Positions 48,151 through 59,841 of a stretch of 61,281 nt of DNA are shown here, one piece after another. The DNA lies in assembly GCF_030433715.1 (NCBI RefSeq), contig NZ_JAROCC010000014.1, forward strand, positions 1 to 61,281, written 5' to 3'. Below the pieces are notes generated by a model that was not told where the DNA came from, searched no databases, and saw nothing but the letters and a program-made list of their open reading frames with translations. The translations under genes were made by a program, and so were the position numbers. Origin of the DNA: Sporosarcina highlanderae (GTDB lineage Bacteria; Bacillota; Bacilli; Bacillales_A; Planococcaceae). Position 1 is the stretch's first letter. Each line of letters opens with the position of its first letter.

Positions 48151-49938
48151 ATGACTGAAACAAAAACAAAGGATTTAATCCGCGGAGGAGCCTTCCTCAT
48201 CGAAGACATTGACACATCACGCGTCTTCACACCCGAAGACTTCTCCGACGAACAAAAAATGATCGCTAAAACAACTGAGGACTACGTTAAAAACGAAGTA
48301 CTCCCAGTCGTTGAAAACCTGGAAAACCACGAATTCGAACACTCTGTCAGATTACTAAAATCCGCAGGAGACCTCGGTCTCTTAGGCGCGGACGTACCTG
48401 AAGAATACGATGGCTTAGGCCTCGACAAAATCTCTTCGGCTCTCATTTCTGAAAAAATGTCCGTAGCTGGCGGTTTCTCCATCACTCACGGTGCACACGT
48501 TGGAATCGGTACATTGCCGATCGTCCTATTCGGTAACGAAGAACAAAAGAAAAAATACTTACCGAACTCCGTTACTGGCGACAAAATCTCAGCTTACGCA
48601 CTAACAGAGCCAGGTTCCGGTTCAGACGCACTTGGTGCAAAAACAACAGCGAAGTTGAACGAAGCAGGAACTCACTACGTATTGAACGGAGAAAAACAAT
48701 GGATCACAAACGCTGGATTCGCGGATGTATTCGTTGTTTACGCAAAAGTCGATGGCGATAAATTCTCAGCATTCATCGTCGAAAGAGAATTCCCTGGCGT
48801 TTCCGTAGGAGCAGAAGAGAAGAAGATGGGTATCAAATCATCATCCACTCGTACATTGATCCTTGAAGATGCGCAAGTTCCTGTTGAGAACCTGTTAGGT
48901 GAGATAGGCAGAGGACATATTATCGCATTCAACATCTTGAATATCGGCCGGTACAAATTAGGAGTAGGTACAGTGGGAGGCGCAAAGAGAGTTTTCGAAT
49001 TGGCGGCTACGTATACGAACCAACGTCAACAGTTCAAAACACCGATTTCTTCATTTAACCTAACAAAAGAAAAGCTTTCGACGATGGCTTCGAAAATCTA
49101 TGCAGCTGAAAGCTTGATCTACCGTACTGTAGGCTATTTCGAGGAGCGCAACAGCCAAATGACGCCGGAAGAGCAAAAAGACGGTAAAGCAGTTGCAGCT
49201 TCAATTGCTGAATACGCAATCGAATGCTCCATCAACAAAGTTGTCGGTTCTGAAGTACTTGACTACGTCGTTGACGAAGCTGTCCAATTGCACGGTGGAT
49301 ATGGCTTCATGGCAGAATACGAAGTAGAGCGCGCCTACCGCGACTCCCGTATTAACCGTATCTTCGAAGGAACGAATGAGATTAACCGCATGCTCGTTCC
49401 GGGAACTTTCTTGAAAAAAGCACTGAAAGGCGAATTGCCATTGCTTGAAAAAGCACAAGGCCTCCAAGAAGAGCTATTAATGATGATGCCTGAAGAAATT
49501 GGCGATGAAGCGCTTGCGCAAGAAAAAGTTCTTGTGAAAAACGCGAAGAAGATCGGCTTGCTTGTAGCTGGATTGGCAGCACAACGTTTCGGCACAAGTC
49601 TTGATAAAGAGCAGGAAGTTCTTGTGAATATCGCTGACATCGCAAACAATGTATTTGCAATGGAATCCGCTCTATTACGTACGGAAAAAGCGATTGCGAA
49701 AAATGGCGAAGAGAAGGAACAACAAAAGATCCTTTATACTGAAATCTTCTGCCAAGAGGCATTCGAAGCAATCGAAAAGGATGCGAAGGAAACACTGTTA
49801 GCTTCTGTCGATGGAGACAACCAACGTATGATGCTTTCCGCGCTTCGTAAATTGACTCGTTCGAATCCATATAACATCATCGCGAAAAAACGCGAAGCAT
49901 CTGTCAAATTAATCGAGGCTGAAAAATATATTGTATGA
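48151..49938 (+). CDS. fadE: acyl-CoA dehydrogenase
   Basis: A 595-residue flavoprotein that introduces the trans-2 double bond into acyl-CoA. The N-terminal acyl-CoA dehydrogenase fold has YALTEPGSGSDALGAKTTA (FAD-binding), QWITNAGFADVFVV and LHGGYGFMAEYEVERAYRDS (in part GGYGFMAEYEVERAYRD), with a C-terminal extension of about 190 residues, as in the long FadE/YusJ branch. CAAGGAGG precedes the ATG. It is the third gene of the operon and ends at a hairpin 6 bp downstream. Confidence 0.95.
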   Translation: MTETKTKDLIRGGAFLIEDIDTSRVFTPEDFSDEQKMIAKTTEDYVKNEVLPVVENLENHEFEHSVRLLKSAGDLGLLGADVPEEYDGLGLDKISSALISEKMSVAGGFSITHGAHVGIGTLPIVLFGNEEQKKKYLPNSVTGDKISAYALTEPGSGSDALGAKTTAKLNEAGTHYVLNGEKQWITNAGFADVFVVYAKVDGDKFSAFIVEREFPGVSVGAEEKKMGIKSSSTRTLILEDAQVPVENLLGEIGRGHIIAFNILNIGRYKLGVGTVGGAKRVFELAATYTNQRQQFKTPISSFNLTKEKLSTMASKIYAAESLIYRTVGYFEERNSQMTPEEQKDGKAVAASIAEYAIECSINKVVGSEVLDYVVDEAVQLHGGYGFMAEYEVERAYRDSRINRIFEGTNEINRMLVPGTFLKKALKGELPLLEKAQGLQEELLMMMPEEIGDEALAQEKVLVKNAKKIGLLVAGLAAQRFGTSLDKEQEVLVNIADIANNVFAMESALLRTEKAIAKNGEEKEQQKILYTEIFCQEAFEAIEKDAKETLLASVDGDNQRMMLSALRKLTRSNPYNIIAKKREASVKLIEAEKYIV

Positions 49939-49944
49939 TTTCCG

Positions 49945-49978
49945 CCACCTAAGAGAATTTAATCTTAGGTGGTTTCTC
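49945..49978 (+). terminator. rho-independent terminator after fadE
   Basis: CCACCTAAGA pairs with TCTTAGGTGG, then TTTCTCTG. The T-run is imperfect, so partial readthrough to yusI is possible. Confidence 0.65.
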
Positions 49979-50010
49979 TGTTATACTGGAGTAAATGGAG
50001 GTGTTGCGAT

Positions 50011-50373
50011 ATGACTTTAACCTATTACGGTTATCCGAAATGCGGGACTTGCAGAAAAGCGAAAAAATGGTTGGAAAACAATGGATTGGAATTCAAGGAT
50101 ATCGATATTGTAGAGGCTCCCCCTACGAAAGATGAGCTTCGAAGCATGATTGGAAATTCCGACCTTGACATTAAGAAGTTTTTTAACGTCAGTGGGATGA
50201 AATACAGAGAGTTGAATTTGAAGGACAAACTTCCTGACATGACAGAAGAGGAAAAGATCGAGCTACTTTCTACAGACGGAATGCTCATTAAAAGACCAAT
50301 TGTAACGGACGGTTCCATAGTGACTGTCGGCTTTAAAGAAGACCAGTTTGAAGACGTATGGAATGTTAAATAA
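50011..50373 (+). CDS. yusI: ArsC/Spx-like protein (YusI)
   Basis: A 120-residue thioredoxin-fold protein of the arsenate-reductase-like (ArsC/Spx/MgsR) family. The N-terminal CxxC is in YYGYPKCGTCRKAKKWLENN, core PKCGTCRKAKKW. LIKRPIVTDGSIVTVGFKED (in part KRPIVTDG) is the conserved C-terminal block. The start at 50011 has TGGAGGTG upstream. The position between fadE and gcvH matches B. subtilis yusI. Whether it acts as oxidoreductase or regulator is unknown. Confidence 0.88.
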   Translation: MTLTYYGYPKCGTCRKAKKWLENNGLEFKDIDIVEAPPTKDELRSMIGNSDLDIKKFFNVSGMKYRELNLKDKLPDMTEEEKIELLSTDGMLIKRPIVTDGSIVTVGFKEDQFEDVWNVK

Positions 50374-50449
50374 CTTTCTTGTTTTTATCATAGAAATATG
50401 TGAGAATTGAATAGAAATTAATAATTGTATACTTATGGAGGGGTACGGG

Positions 50450-50833
50450 ATGAGCACACCTAAAGATTTGCGTTATTCTAAGGAACATGAATGGGTAAAA
50501 GATGAAAGCGGTAATTATCGTATCGGTATTACACATTTTGCACAAGCTGAGCTTGGCGACATCGTTTTTGTTGAACTGCCACAAGTTGGCGATGAAGTGA
50601 AAGCGGACGAGCCATTCGGCAGCGTTGAATCTGTAAAAACTGTATCTGAGCTATATGCACCAATTAGCGGTAAAGTACTTGAAGTGAACGAAGAATTAGA
50701 AGACAGCCCTGAATTGGTGAACGAATCTCCATACGAAGGCGCTTGGATGATCGTAGTAGAAGCTTCTAACGAGTCGGAACTTGACGCACTTATGTCAGCT
50801 GAAGACTACGACAAAATGACTACTGGAGAATAA
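50450..50833 (+). CDS. gcvH: glycine cleavage system H protein
   Basis: A 127-residue lipoyl-carrier protein; Lys63 in [13 protein letters not shown] is the lipoylation site. It shuttles the aminomethyl group in the glycine cleavage complex and in Bacillales also serves as the hub for lipoyl transfer to other complexes. The start at 50450 ([15 protein letters not shown]) follows GGAGGGG. The other gcv genes are not here, as in B. subtilis. Own terminator. Confidence 0.96.
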   Translation: MSTPKDLRYSKEHEWVKDESGNYRIGITHFAQAELGDIVFVELPQVGDEVKADEPFGSVESVKTVSELYAPISGKVLEVNEELEDSPELVNESPYEGAWMIVVEASNESELDALMSAEDYDKMTTGE

Positions 50834-50840
50834 ATTCTTT

Positions 50841-50870
50841 AAAAGCGCTGGCTCACCCAGCGCTTTTTTC
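50841..50870 (+). terminator. rho-independent terminator after gcvH
   Basis: AAAAGCGCTGG pairs with CCAGCGCTTTT, followed by TTC. Strong GC stem. Confidence 0.88.
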
Positions 50871-50923
50871 AATAAGATAAATAACACGAACGTGGATAAA
50901 CTACCATTTAAGGTGGTGTAAAG

Positions 50924-51265
50924 ATGGACTTACGAAAAGTTTTAATTGTTGAAGGGGGATCTGATCGCAAAAGGGTTAAAAGGGTTCTCTTGGAACCGGT
51001 AGAAATCATTTGTACAAATGGTACAGTCAGCCCTTACCGAATTGAGGAAATGCTCTTGCCTTACGAAGACTGCGATCTTTACGTCTTTTTTGACGCCGAT
51101 GAATCCGGGGAAAAAATTCGGGCGTTATTCAAAAGAGCGTATCCCGAAGCCATCCATCTTTATACAGAACGTGTATATAGACAAGTCGAAACGACCCCTT
51201 ATCGCGTGCTTGCATCAATCCTTCTTGCCGAAAACTTTGAAGTTCATCCCGAATTCTTACTCTGA
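50924..51265 (+). CDS. yusF: Toprim domain protein (YusF)
   Basis: A 113-residue stand-alone Toprim protein. VLIVEGGSDRKRVKRVL has the conserved Glu, and LYVFFDADESGEKIRALF has the DxD metal site. Similar small Toprim proteins are near primases or RNase M5 and may cut or rejoin nucleic acid; this one has no known function. TTAAGGTGG precedes the ATG. The position matches B. subtilis yusF, but yusG, which precedes it there, is absent. Confidence 0.88.
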   Translation: MDLRKVLIVEGGSDRKRVKRVLLEPVEIICTNGTVSPYRIEEMLLPYEDCDLYVFFDADESGEKIRALFKRAYPEAIHLYTERVYRQVETTPYRVLASILLAENFEVHPEFLL

Positions 51266-51276
51266 AGGTGAAGAAA

Positions 51277-51585
51277 ATGCCAACAATCGAAAATTGGACA
51301 CGAGATCAATGGGAAAAAAGTAAAGAAGACTTTCCAAAATCTGTGTTTTATCTATATACGCCGATGTGCGGTACATGTATGGTTGCATCGAAGATGGTTG
51401 AGGTCATATCGGCGATGAAGCCGGACTTGCCGATTGGCAAAGGAGACTTGAATTATATTGAGGAACTTGCTGTCGATTACGAAATAGAAAGTGTACCCTG
51501 CTTATTAATTCAAGAGAACGGTGAACTGGTTCACAAGATCTATGCATTTCAATCCATCCCCTATCTTCTTGAAAAGATAGGTTGA
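51277..51585 (+). CDS. yusE: thioredoxin-like protein (YusE)
   Basis: A 102-residue thioredoxin-fold protein with the redox motif CGTC in LYTPMCGTCMVASKM and the cis-Pro loop ESVPCLLIQENGELVHK, in part SVPCLLIQENG. I use ATG at 51277, six bases after AAGGTG, over GTG at 51268. It is 11 bp downstream of yusF, an operon as in B. subtilis. The TGA stop overlaps the -35 box of the met promoter. Confidence 0.88.
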   Translation: MPTIENWTRDQWEKSKEDFPKSVFYLYTPMCGTCMVASKMVEVISAMKPDLPIGKGDLNYIEELAVDYEIESVPCLLIQENGELVHKIYAFQSIPYLLEKIG

Positions 51586-51610
51586 CATCAGTTTATGAGC
51601 ATGATATAAA
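51582..51610 (+). promoter_or_regulatory. sigma-A promoter of metNPQ
   Basis: A consensus-like TTGACA (51582-51587), a 17-nt spacer and TATAAA (51605-51610), about 30 bp ahead of the SAM riboswitch. The -35 box overlaps the yusE stop codon. Confidence 0.85.
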
Positions 51611-51640
51611 TGTATTTATTACTTTAATTGAATATCGTCG

Positions 51641-51749
51641 CTCTTATTAAGAGAGGTGGAGGGAAAGTGCCCTATGAAGCCCGGCAACCGTCACGTAAGT
51701 GAAATGGTGCCAAATCACGCAAAGCGTTTGCTTTGAGAGATGAGAGATC
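51641..51749 (+). ncRNA. SAM-I (S-box) riboswitch
   Basis: The conserved core is present: CTCTTATTAAGAGAGGTGGA then GGGA, GCCCTATGAAGCCCGGCAACC and the P4/P1 side GAGAGATGAGAG. P1 is closed by CTCTTAT with ATGAGAG. When SAM is bound the downstream terminator should form and turn off metN-metP-metQ. This is a standard signal for methionine and sulfur genes in Bacillales. Confidence 0.95.
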
Positions 51750-51778
51750 GGATAGACGTTTTTTTAATATGACGTTAT

Positions 51779-51814
51779 GCCTTTCTGCTTGTCTGCAGAA
51801 AGGCTTTTATTTTT
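51779..51814 (+). terminator. riboswitch-controlled terminator
   Basis: GCCTTTCTGC pairs with GCAGAAAGGC, followed by TTTTATTTTT, directly after the S-box aptamer and 29 bp ahead of metN. Confidence 0.9.
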
Positions 51815-51842
51815 GGCGATGATTATACAGAGGTGAGAAAAA

Positions 51843-52856
51843 ATGATCCAACTGAAAGATGTAAATAAAAAATTCGGAATTGGCCCGAAGACTATAGTCG
51901 CTGTCGATAAAGTGAATTTGGAGATTGAGGAAGGTGAAATATTCGGCATCATCGGGTATAGCGGAGCGGGAAAAAGTACGTTAATCAGACTTTTGAACGG
52001 TCTCGAAAAGCCTTCCTCAGGAACGGTGAAGATTGCAGGTTATGAGATGTCCTCCGTCAGTGCAAAGGAATTGAGGGAGGCAAGGAAGAAAATTAGCATG
52101 ATCTTCCAGCACTTCAATTTACTTTGGTCTCGCACTGTCAAGCAGAATATTTCTTTTCCACTCGAAATCGCGGGCATTAAAAAAGCTGAACGTGAAAAAA
52201 GAGTGAATGAGTTAATCGAATTGGTCGGTTTAAAGGGGAGAGAGGATGCTTATCCTTCGGAATTATCCGGTGGGCAGAAGCAACGAGTCGGTATTGCCCG
52301 CGCTTTGGCAAATGATCCTGAAGTACTTCTATGTGACGAAGCGACTTCTGCACTTGACCCAGAAACGACTGATTCCATCCTTGATTTATTGACAAGTATT
52401 AATGAACGGCTTGGATTGACAATTGTATTGATCACTCACGAAATGCATGTCATCCGGAAAATCTGCCATCGTGTCGCTGTCATGGAGGCTGGGAATGTCG
52501 TTGAAACCGGATCAGTCCTTGAAGTCTTCCAATCACCAAAAGAGGCAATAACAAAACGGTTTGTTTCACAAGTAACCGAACCTGCCGGAACCGAACAGGT
52601 CCTTGCGCATATACCGGGAGGCACGCTCATCAAACTTGCATTTGTCGGAGAGAAGACAGAGCATCCTGTGTTGGCAAGCTTGATTCGAAAATTCGACATT
52701 GACGTGAATATCGTCCAAGGGAATATATCCCATACAAAAGCCGGCGCCTATGGCACGCTTATTTTACAGCTATTAGGTAATGAAAAGGATGTTGATATGG
52801 CGATTGCCTATCTCCACGAATTAGGTGTTCAGACAGAGGTGATCGACAATGAATGA
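51843..52856 (+). CDS. metN: methionine ABC transporter, ATP-binding protein
   Basis: A 337-residue ATPase. Walker A GYSGAGKST at residues 38-46, signature LSGGQKQRVGIARAL, Walker B VLLCDEATSALD, followed by the C-terminal NIL domain (about 265-337), which senses methionine and inhibits transport. SAM-riboswitch control and the following metP and metQ confirm specificity. GAGGTGAG precedes the ATG. It overlaps metP by 8 bp. Confidence 0.96.
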   Translation: MIQLKDVNKKFGIGPKTIVAVDKVNLEIEEGEIFGIIGYSGAGKSTLIRLLNGLEKPSSGTVKIAGYEMSSVSAKELREARKKISMIFQHFNLLWSRTVKQNISFPLEIAGIKKAEREKRVNELIELVGLKGREDAYPSELSGGQKQRVGIARALANDPEVLLCDEATSALDPETTDSILDLLTSINERLGLTIVLITHEMHVIRKICHRVAVMEAGNVVETGSVLEVFQSPKEAITKRFVSQVTEPAGTEQVLAHIPGGTLIKLAFVGEKTEHPVLASLIRKFDIDVNIVQGNISHTKAGAYGTLILQLLGNEKDVDMAIAYLHELGVQTEVIDNE

Positions 52857-53517
52857 AAAATTATTTCAACATGTTAACTGGGATAAAATGTGGGAGGCAA
52901 CCGTTGAAACATTATATATGACAGGAATCTCCACTTTTTATACTTTCATATTCGGGCTCTTACTTGGTGTACTTCTTTTCTTATCCAGCCCCGGACAACT
53001 TTGGAAAAATAAATTGGTGTATGGCGTCACGGGAGCGTTCGTCAATATTTTCCGATCGATTCCTTTCATTATTTTAATCATACTAATTATCCCATTCACA
53101 ACATTGCTCGTTGGTTCTATGCGCGGTCCGGAAGCGGCCATCCCGGCACTTGTCATTGGGGCTGCCCCGTTTTATGCGCGGATGGTTATGATTGGCTTAC
53201 GTGAAATTGATAGGGGCGTTATCGAAGCCGCAAAATCGATGGGTGCAAAAACAAGCACGATCATCTTCAAAGTATTACTGCCAGAATCGATGCCTGCCCT
53301 CCTATCCGGAATTACGGTAACTGCGATTGCGCTTGTCGGATATACGGCGATGGCTGGAGTGATCGGCGCAGGTGGGCTCGGAAACTTAGCGTATTATGAA
53401 GGGTTCCAGCGAAGCCGCACTGATGTGATGATTGTTGCAACGGTTATTATCCTGATTATTGTATTTATCATCCAATTTATCGGCGACGTAGCCGTGAAGA
53501 AAATGGATAAACGTTAA
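52849..53517 (+). CDS. metP: methionine ABC transporter, permease
   Basis: A 222-residue inner-membrane protein with five or six helices. The permease/ATPase coupling motif is GLREIDRGVIEAAKSMGAKT, with VGYTAMAGVIGAGGLGNLAY typical of MetI/MetP. It starts 8 bp inside metN, so translation is coupled. Imports D- or L-methionine and sulfoxides together with metN and metQ. Confidence 0.95.
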   Translation: MNEKLFQHVNWDKMWEATVETLYMTGISTFYTFIFGLLLGVLLFLSSPGQLWKNKLVYGVTGAFVNIFRSIPFIILIILIIPFTTLLVGSMRGPEAAIPALVIGAAPFYARMVMIGLREIDRGVIEAAKSMGAKTSTIIFKVLLPESMPALLSGITVTAIALVGYTAMAGVIGAGGLGNLAYYEGFQRSRTDVMIVATVIILIIVFIIQFIGDVAVKKMDKR

Positions 53518-53570
53518 TTTGCAGGACCTCCTGTTAATTATAAAAACATCTAAGAATGGAGAGAAGAGAA

Positions 53571-54410
53571 ATGAAAAAGGTTTTATCTGCAATCCTATTG
53601 ACTGTTCTCGTGCTTGCTTTGGCAGCTTGCGGAACGAAAGATAAAGAAAATGGTGCGAGCGGAAACAAGAAAGAGGAGCAGACGAAAATCGTCGTTGGCG
53701 CTTCCAATACACCACATGCAGTTATTTTGGAAAAAGTGAAGCCATTGTTAAAAGAGAAGGGCTTTGACTTGGAAATCGAAACATACCAGGACTATATTTT
53801 GCCGAACAAGGACTTGAAATCAGGTCTATTGGACGCAAACTATTTCCAGACCATCCCTTACTTGGAAAGTCAAATTGCTGATTTCGGCTACGACTTTGTC
53901 AACGCGGGAGAAATCCATATCGAACCGATGGGTGTCTATTCGAAGAAATATAAATCATTGAGTGAATTGCCGGACGGCGCGACTGTCCTAATGAGCAACT
54001 CGGTTTCGGATCACGGTCGTGTGCTTGAAATGCTTGAAAAAGAAGGATTGATCACACTTGCAAAGGGTGTTGAAAAAGTTGATGCTGAACTTGAGGACAT
54101 CGTGGACAACCCTAAGAATCTAAAGTTTGAACCGAATTATGAAGCGGCTCTAATGCCGACACTTTATAAAAATGACGAAGGCGATATTCTTCTCATCAAT
54201 TCCAACTATGCAATCGATGCTGGAATAAATCCATTGGAAGATTCAATTGCTCTTGAAAAGACTGATTCACCATATGTTAACGTCATCGCAGTCCGTTCAG
54301 GTGATGAAAACAATGCTGCAATCAAAGCATTAGTAGAAGTATTGAAGTCAAAAGAAATCCAAGAGTTCATGTTGAAAGAATGGGGTGGCTCTGTCGTACC
54401 TGTAAAATAA
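53571..54410 (+). CDS. metQ: methionine-binding lipoprotein
   Basis: A 279-residue substrate-binding lipoprotein of the NlpA/MetQ family. Start at 53571 (MKKVLSAILLTVLVLALAAC), preceded by GGAGAG; lipobox LALAAC. Then VVGASNTPHAVILEKVKPLL, YQDYILPNKDLKSG and DANYFQTIPYLES are family signatures. Last gene of the metNPQ operon, with a strong terminator behind. Confidence 0.95.
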   Translation: MKKVLSAILLTVLVLALAACGTKDKENGASGNKKEEQTKIVVGASNTPHAVILEKVKPLLKEKGFDLEIETYQDYILPNKDLKSGLLDANYFQTIPYLESQIADFGYDFVNAGEIHIEPMGVYSKKYKSLSELPDGATVLMSNSVSDHGRVLEMLEKEGLITLAKGVEKVDAELEDIVDNPKNLKFEPNYEAALMPTLYKNDEGDILLINSNYAIDAGINPLEDSIALEKTDSPYVNVIAVRSGDENNAAIKALVEVLKSKEIQEFMLKEWGGSVVPVK

Positions 54411-54415
54411 ATGAC

Positions 54416-54468
54416 AAAGACTGGCAAATCCATTGGTTTCAGAAAGGATTGATGCCAGTCTTTTTTTA
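54416..54468 (+). terminator. rho-independent terminator after metQ
   Basis: AAAGACTGGCA pairs with TGCCAGTCTTT with an inner AATCC/GGATT stem, then seven T. Confidence 0.88.
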
Positions 54469-54563
54469 TTTTTTTAAATAAAAAGCATTCCTATTCCTTC
54501 ACAATTATGTTAGAGTAGTTCTATTAATTTAGAACACAATTGTATTTTTGGGGAGGACATTGT

Positions 54564-55748
54564 ATGAAGAAAAAGATAGGACTCATATGGCGAATCTTAA
54601 TAGCCATAGGGCTTGCAATCGGTTTGGGTCTGTTGCTTCCAGCAGTACACGAAGGATTTGCTCATTGGTTTGTCCAATTAGGATCGACGTTTAACATGAT
54701 TTTTGGAGGATTTCTTAACTTTGTTGTTCCGTTGATTATTATTGCATTTATTGCACCAGGTATCGCGAAACTTGGCAGTGGTTCAGGAAAGTTATTAGGA
54801 TTAGCGACAGTGTTCGCATATGCTTCCACAATCTTTGCAGGTATCTTAGCGTTTTTTACTGCCACTACACTTCTGCCGAATTTCATTGGCGGGATTGGGG
54901 CGAAATCTGTAGATAATGTTGGAAAAGTGGCAGAATCGTTTTTTGAACTTGAAATGACTCCGATTATGGGTGTCATGTCTGCGCTATTGCTTGCATTCGT
55001 GCTTGGAATTGGAATGGCTTCCATCAACAGCAAATCAATGCTCTCATTCTTCGATGAGCTAAATGTATTAATAGAAAAAGTAATTTCTTTCGTTATCATT
55101 CCTTTATTGCCGATTCATATTTTCGGTATTTTCCTGAATATGACATACAGTGGAGAAGTCGCAAGGGTTCTTTCCGTATTCTCAGTTGTCTTCATTATGA
55201 TCATCATCTTGCACTTGCTCATGCTCTCCATTCAATATACAGTGGCGGGGACACTTTCAAAGCGTAATCCCTTTATGTTGATGAAAACAATGGCCCCGGC
55301 ATATATGACGGCTATCGGAACACAATCTTCCGCAGCTACAATTCCGGTTACGTTGAGGCAGGCGAAGAAGACAGGTGCATCTGAGCGTGTAACGGATTTC
55401 ACGATTCCCTTATTCGCAACAATCCATTTGTCGGGAAGTACGATCACATTAGTATCTTGTTCGATTGGTGTCATGCTCATGAATGGGATGGACATCAGCT
55501 TCTCTAACTATTTACCATTCATTCTGATGCTTGGAGTCACGATGATTGCAGCACCTGGAGTTCCAGGAGGGGCCGTCATGGCAGCGGTTGGACTTCTTGG
55601 CACGATGCTTGGGTTCAATGAGTCGATGGTAGCTTTAATGATTGCGTTATATATGGCGCAAGATAGTTTCGGAACAGCTGCAAACGTCACTGGTGACGGG
55701 GCATTGGCAATGATCGTTGATCGATTCACTCCGAAAAAGGATAAATGA
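54564..55748 (+). CDS. dicarboxylate/amino acid:cation symporter (DAACS family)
   Basis: A 394-residue transporter with eight membrane helices and two re-entrant loops. The start at 54564 has GGGGAGG upstream. AIGTQSSAATIPVTLRQAKK is the Ser-rich re-entrant hairpin 1 signature, and HLSGSTITL and AAPGVPGGAV hold the substrate and Na+ site residues. The family carries glutamate, aspartate, serine or C4-dicarboxylates. Its place between metQ and sufC differs from B. subtilis, where other genes stand. No S-box precedes it. Confidence 0.9.
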   Translation: MKKKIGLIWRILIAIGLAIGLGLLLPAVHEGFAHWFVQLGSTFNMIFGGFLNFVVPLIIIAFIAPGIAKLGSGSGKLLGLATVFAYASTIFAGILAFFTATTLLPNFIGGIGAKSVDNVGKVAESFFELEMTPIMGVMSALLLAFVLGIGMASINSKSMLSFFDELNVLIEKVISFVIIPLLPIHIFGIFLNMTYSGEVARVLSVFSVVFIMIIILHLLMLSIQYTVAGTLSKRNPFMLMKTMAPAYMTAIGTQSSAATIPVTLRQAKKTGASERVTDFTIPLFATIHLSGSTITLVSCSIGVMLMNGMDISFSNYLPFILMLGVTMIAAPGVPGGAVMAAVGLLGTMLGFNESMVALMIALYMAQDSFGTAANVTGDGALAMIVDRFTPKKDK

Positions 55749-55752
55749 CAAA

Positions 55753-55786
55753 TGAAATGCCGTCACCTGATGTGGCGGCATTTTAA
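55753..55786 (+). terminator. rho-independent terminator
   Basis: AAATGCCGTCAC pairs with GTGGCGGCATTT, followed by TAAT. Moderate T-run. Confidence 0.75.
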
Positions 55787-55920
55787 TATTAAACAAATGG
55801 GTTGTATTCGATTCTCAATAAGTTGGATATAATTGAAAATAGAAGATTCATTTTCTATTTGAAGTAAGTGTGGAGATGGTAGTATAAACCCTTATTTAAA
55901 TGATAATCGTTCTTAATGAT

Positions 55921-55949
55921 TTGCAAGGTAGTCCCGAATGAGCTAAGAT
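55921..55949 (+). promoter_or_regulatory. sigma-A-type promoter of the suf operon
   Basis: TTGCAA (55921-55926), 17-nt spacer, TAAGAT (55944-55949), 63 bp before sufC. No riboswitch or convincing IscR/Fur-type operator was seen in 55787-56011. Confidence 0.6.
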
Positions 55950-56011
55950 TAGAATGATACTAATTAGAGAATGGAATAACCGTTCATCTTGATCATATTG
56001 GAGGTATTGGA

Positions 56012-56791
56012 ATGGCAACTTTGGAAATCAAAGACCTTCACGTAGAAATTGAAGGTAAGGAAATATTGAAAGGCGTCAATTTAACTATCAATACAGGTGA
56101 AATTCACGCAATTATGGGACCTAACGGAACAGGTAAATCAACTCTGGCATCCGCAATCATGGGTCACCCTAAATACGAAGTCACTTCCGGAACTGTTTTA
56201 CTTGATGGTGAAGATGTTCTTGAAATGGAAGTTGATGAGCGTGCGAAGGCGGGCCTTTTCCTTGCGATGCAATACCCAAGTGAAATCACAGGTGTAACAA
56301 ATGCCGACTTCATGCGTTCAGCAATCAATGCACGCCGTGAAGAGGGCGACGAAATCTCATTAATGAAATTCATCCGTGAATTGGACAGCAAAATGGATGT
56401 CCTTGAAATGGATCAAGATATGGCAACACGTTATTTGAACGAAGGTTTCTCAGGCGGAGAGAAGAAGCGTAATGAGATCCTTCAATTGATGATGTTGAAA
56501 CCGAAATTTGCAGTTCTTGATGAAATCGACTCCGGTCTTGATATCGATGCATTGAAAGTCGTTTCAAAAGGTATCAATGAAATGCGCGGCGAAGGCTTCG
56601 GTTGCCTGATCATCACTCACTACCAACGTCTTCTTGACTACATTACACCTGACTTCGTACACGTAATGATGCAAGGTCGAGTTGTTAAGTCAGGCGGAGC
56701 AGAGCTTGCTAAGCAACTTGAAGAAAGCGGTTATGACTGGATCAAAGAAGAGCTTGGAATCGAAGACGAAACAGTTGGACAAGAAGTTTAA
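56012..56791 (+). CDS. sufC: Fe-S cluster assembly ATPase
   Basis: A 259-residue soluble ABC-type ATPase. Walker [10 protein letters not shown] (residues 36-44), signature [13 protein letters not shown] and Walker [14 protein letters not shown], with the Lys-Lys-Arg and Glu-Ile-Asp variants specific to SufC. It works with SufB and SufD in the scaffold complex. GGAGG precedes the ATG. First gene of sufCDSUB, the conserved order of Firmicutes. Confidence 0.96.
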   Translation: MATLEIKDLHVEIEGKEILKGVNLTINTGEIHAIMGPNGTGKSTLASAIMGHPKYEVTSGTVLLDGEDVLEMEVDERAKAGLFLAMQYPSEITGVTNADFMRSAINARREEGDEISLMKFIRELDSKMDVLEMDQDMATRYLNEGFSGGEKKRNEILQLMMLKPKFAVLDEIDSGLDIDALKVVSKGINEMRGEGFGCLIITHYQRLLDYITPDFVHVMMQGRVVKSGGAELAKQLEESGYDWIKEELGIEDETVGQEV

Positions 56792-56809
56792 GAAAGGGGA
56801 CGATTCAAA

Positions 56810-59333
<2,524 letters not shown>

Positions 59334-59334
<1 letters not shown>

Positions 59335-59774
59335 TGTCGACAAATAATTTAGATCAGCTATACCGCTCAGTCATCATGGATCATTATAAAAACCCGCGCA
59401 ACAAGGGTGTTTTGGAAGAAAATAATGTCACAATCGACATGAACAATCCAACTTGCGGAGACGTCATTCATTTGACGTTGAAAGTGGAAGATGGCATTGT
59501 CCGCGATGCGAAGTTCGAAGGAGAAGGCTGCTCAATCTCCATGGCTTCCGCATCGATGATGACACAAATCATCAAAAACAAAGACATCGAAACAGCTACA
59601 AAGTATGCCCACATATTTTCGGACATGATGTTAGGCAAGGAAGTCGACGACTCCGTCGACCTTGGCGACATCGAAGCACTCTCAGGAGTAGCCAAATTCC
59701 CGGCACGCATCAAATGCGCAACCCTCGCTTGGAAAGCGATGGAAAAAGGAGTAGGCGAAGATTCCAAGGAATAG
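59334..59774 (+). CDS. sufU: sulfur-transfer zinc protein SufU
   Basis: A 146-residue IscU-like protein. Three zinc-binding Cys are visible: NPTCGDVIHL, GEGCSISMASASMM and RIKCATLAWKA, with the extra 18-19-residue insertion (LGKEVDDSVDLGDIEALSG) before the last Cys that sets SufU apart from IscU. It receives persulfide sulfur from SufS. It is translationally coupled to sufS and followed by sufB after a 67-bp gap. Confidence 0.95.
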
Positions 59775-59841
59775 ACCCGGATAAAGCACTGTCAGTTGAA
59801 AGGAAGTTTGCAACTGACAAATGAAGAACGGAGGAATAATG

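Noticed and set aside
55901..55915. Fur/PerR-like box (TGATAATCGTTCTTA) before the suf operon
   Set aside because: The left half matches TGATAAT but the right half matches only four of seven bases, and it lies upstream of the promoter, so it was not called.
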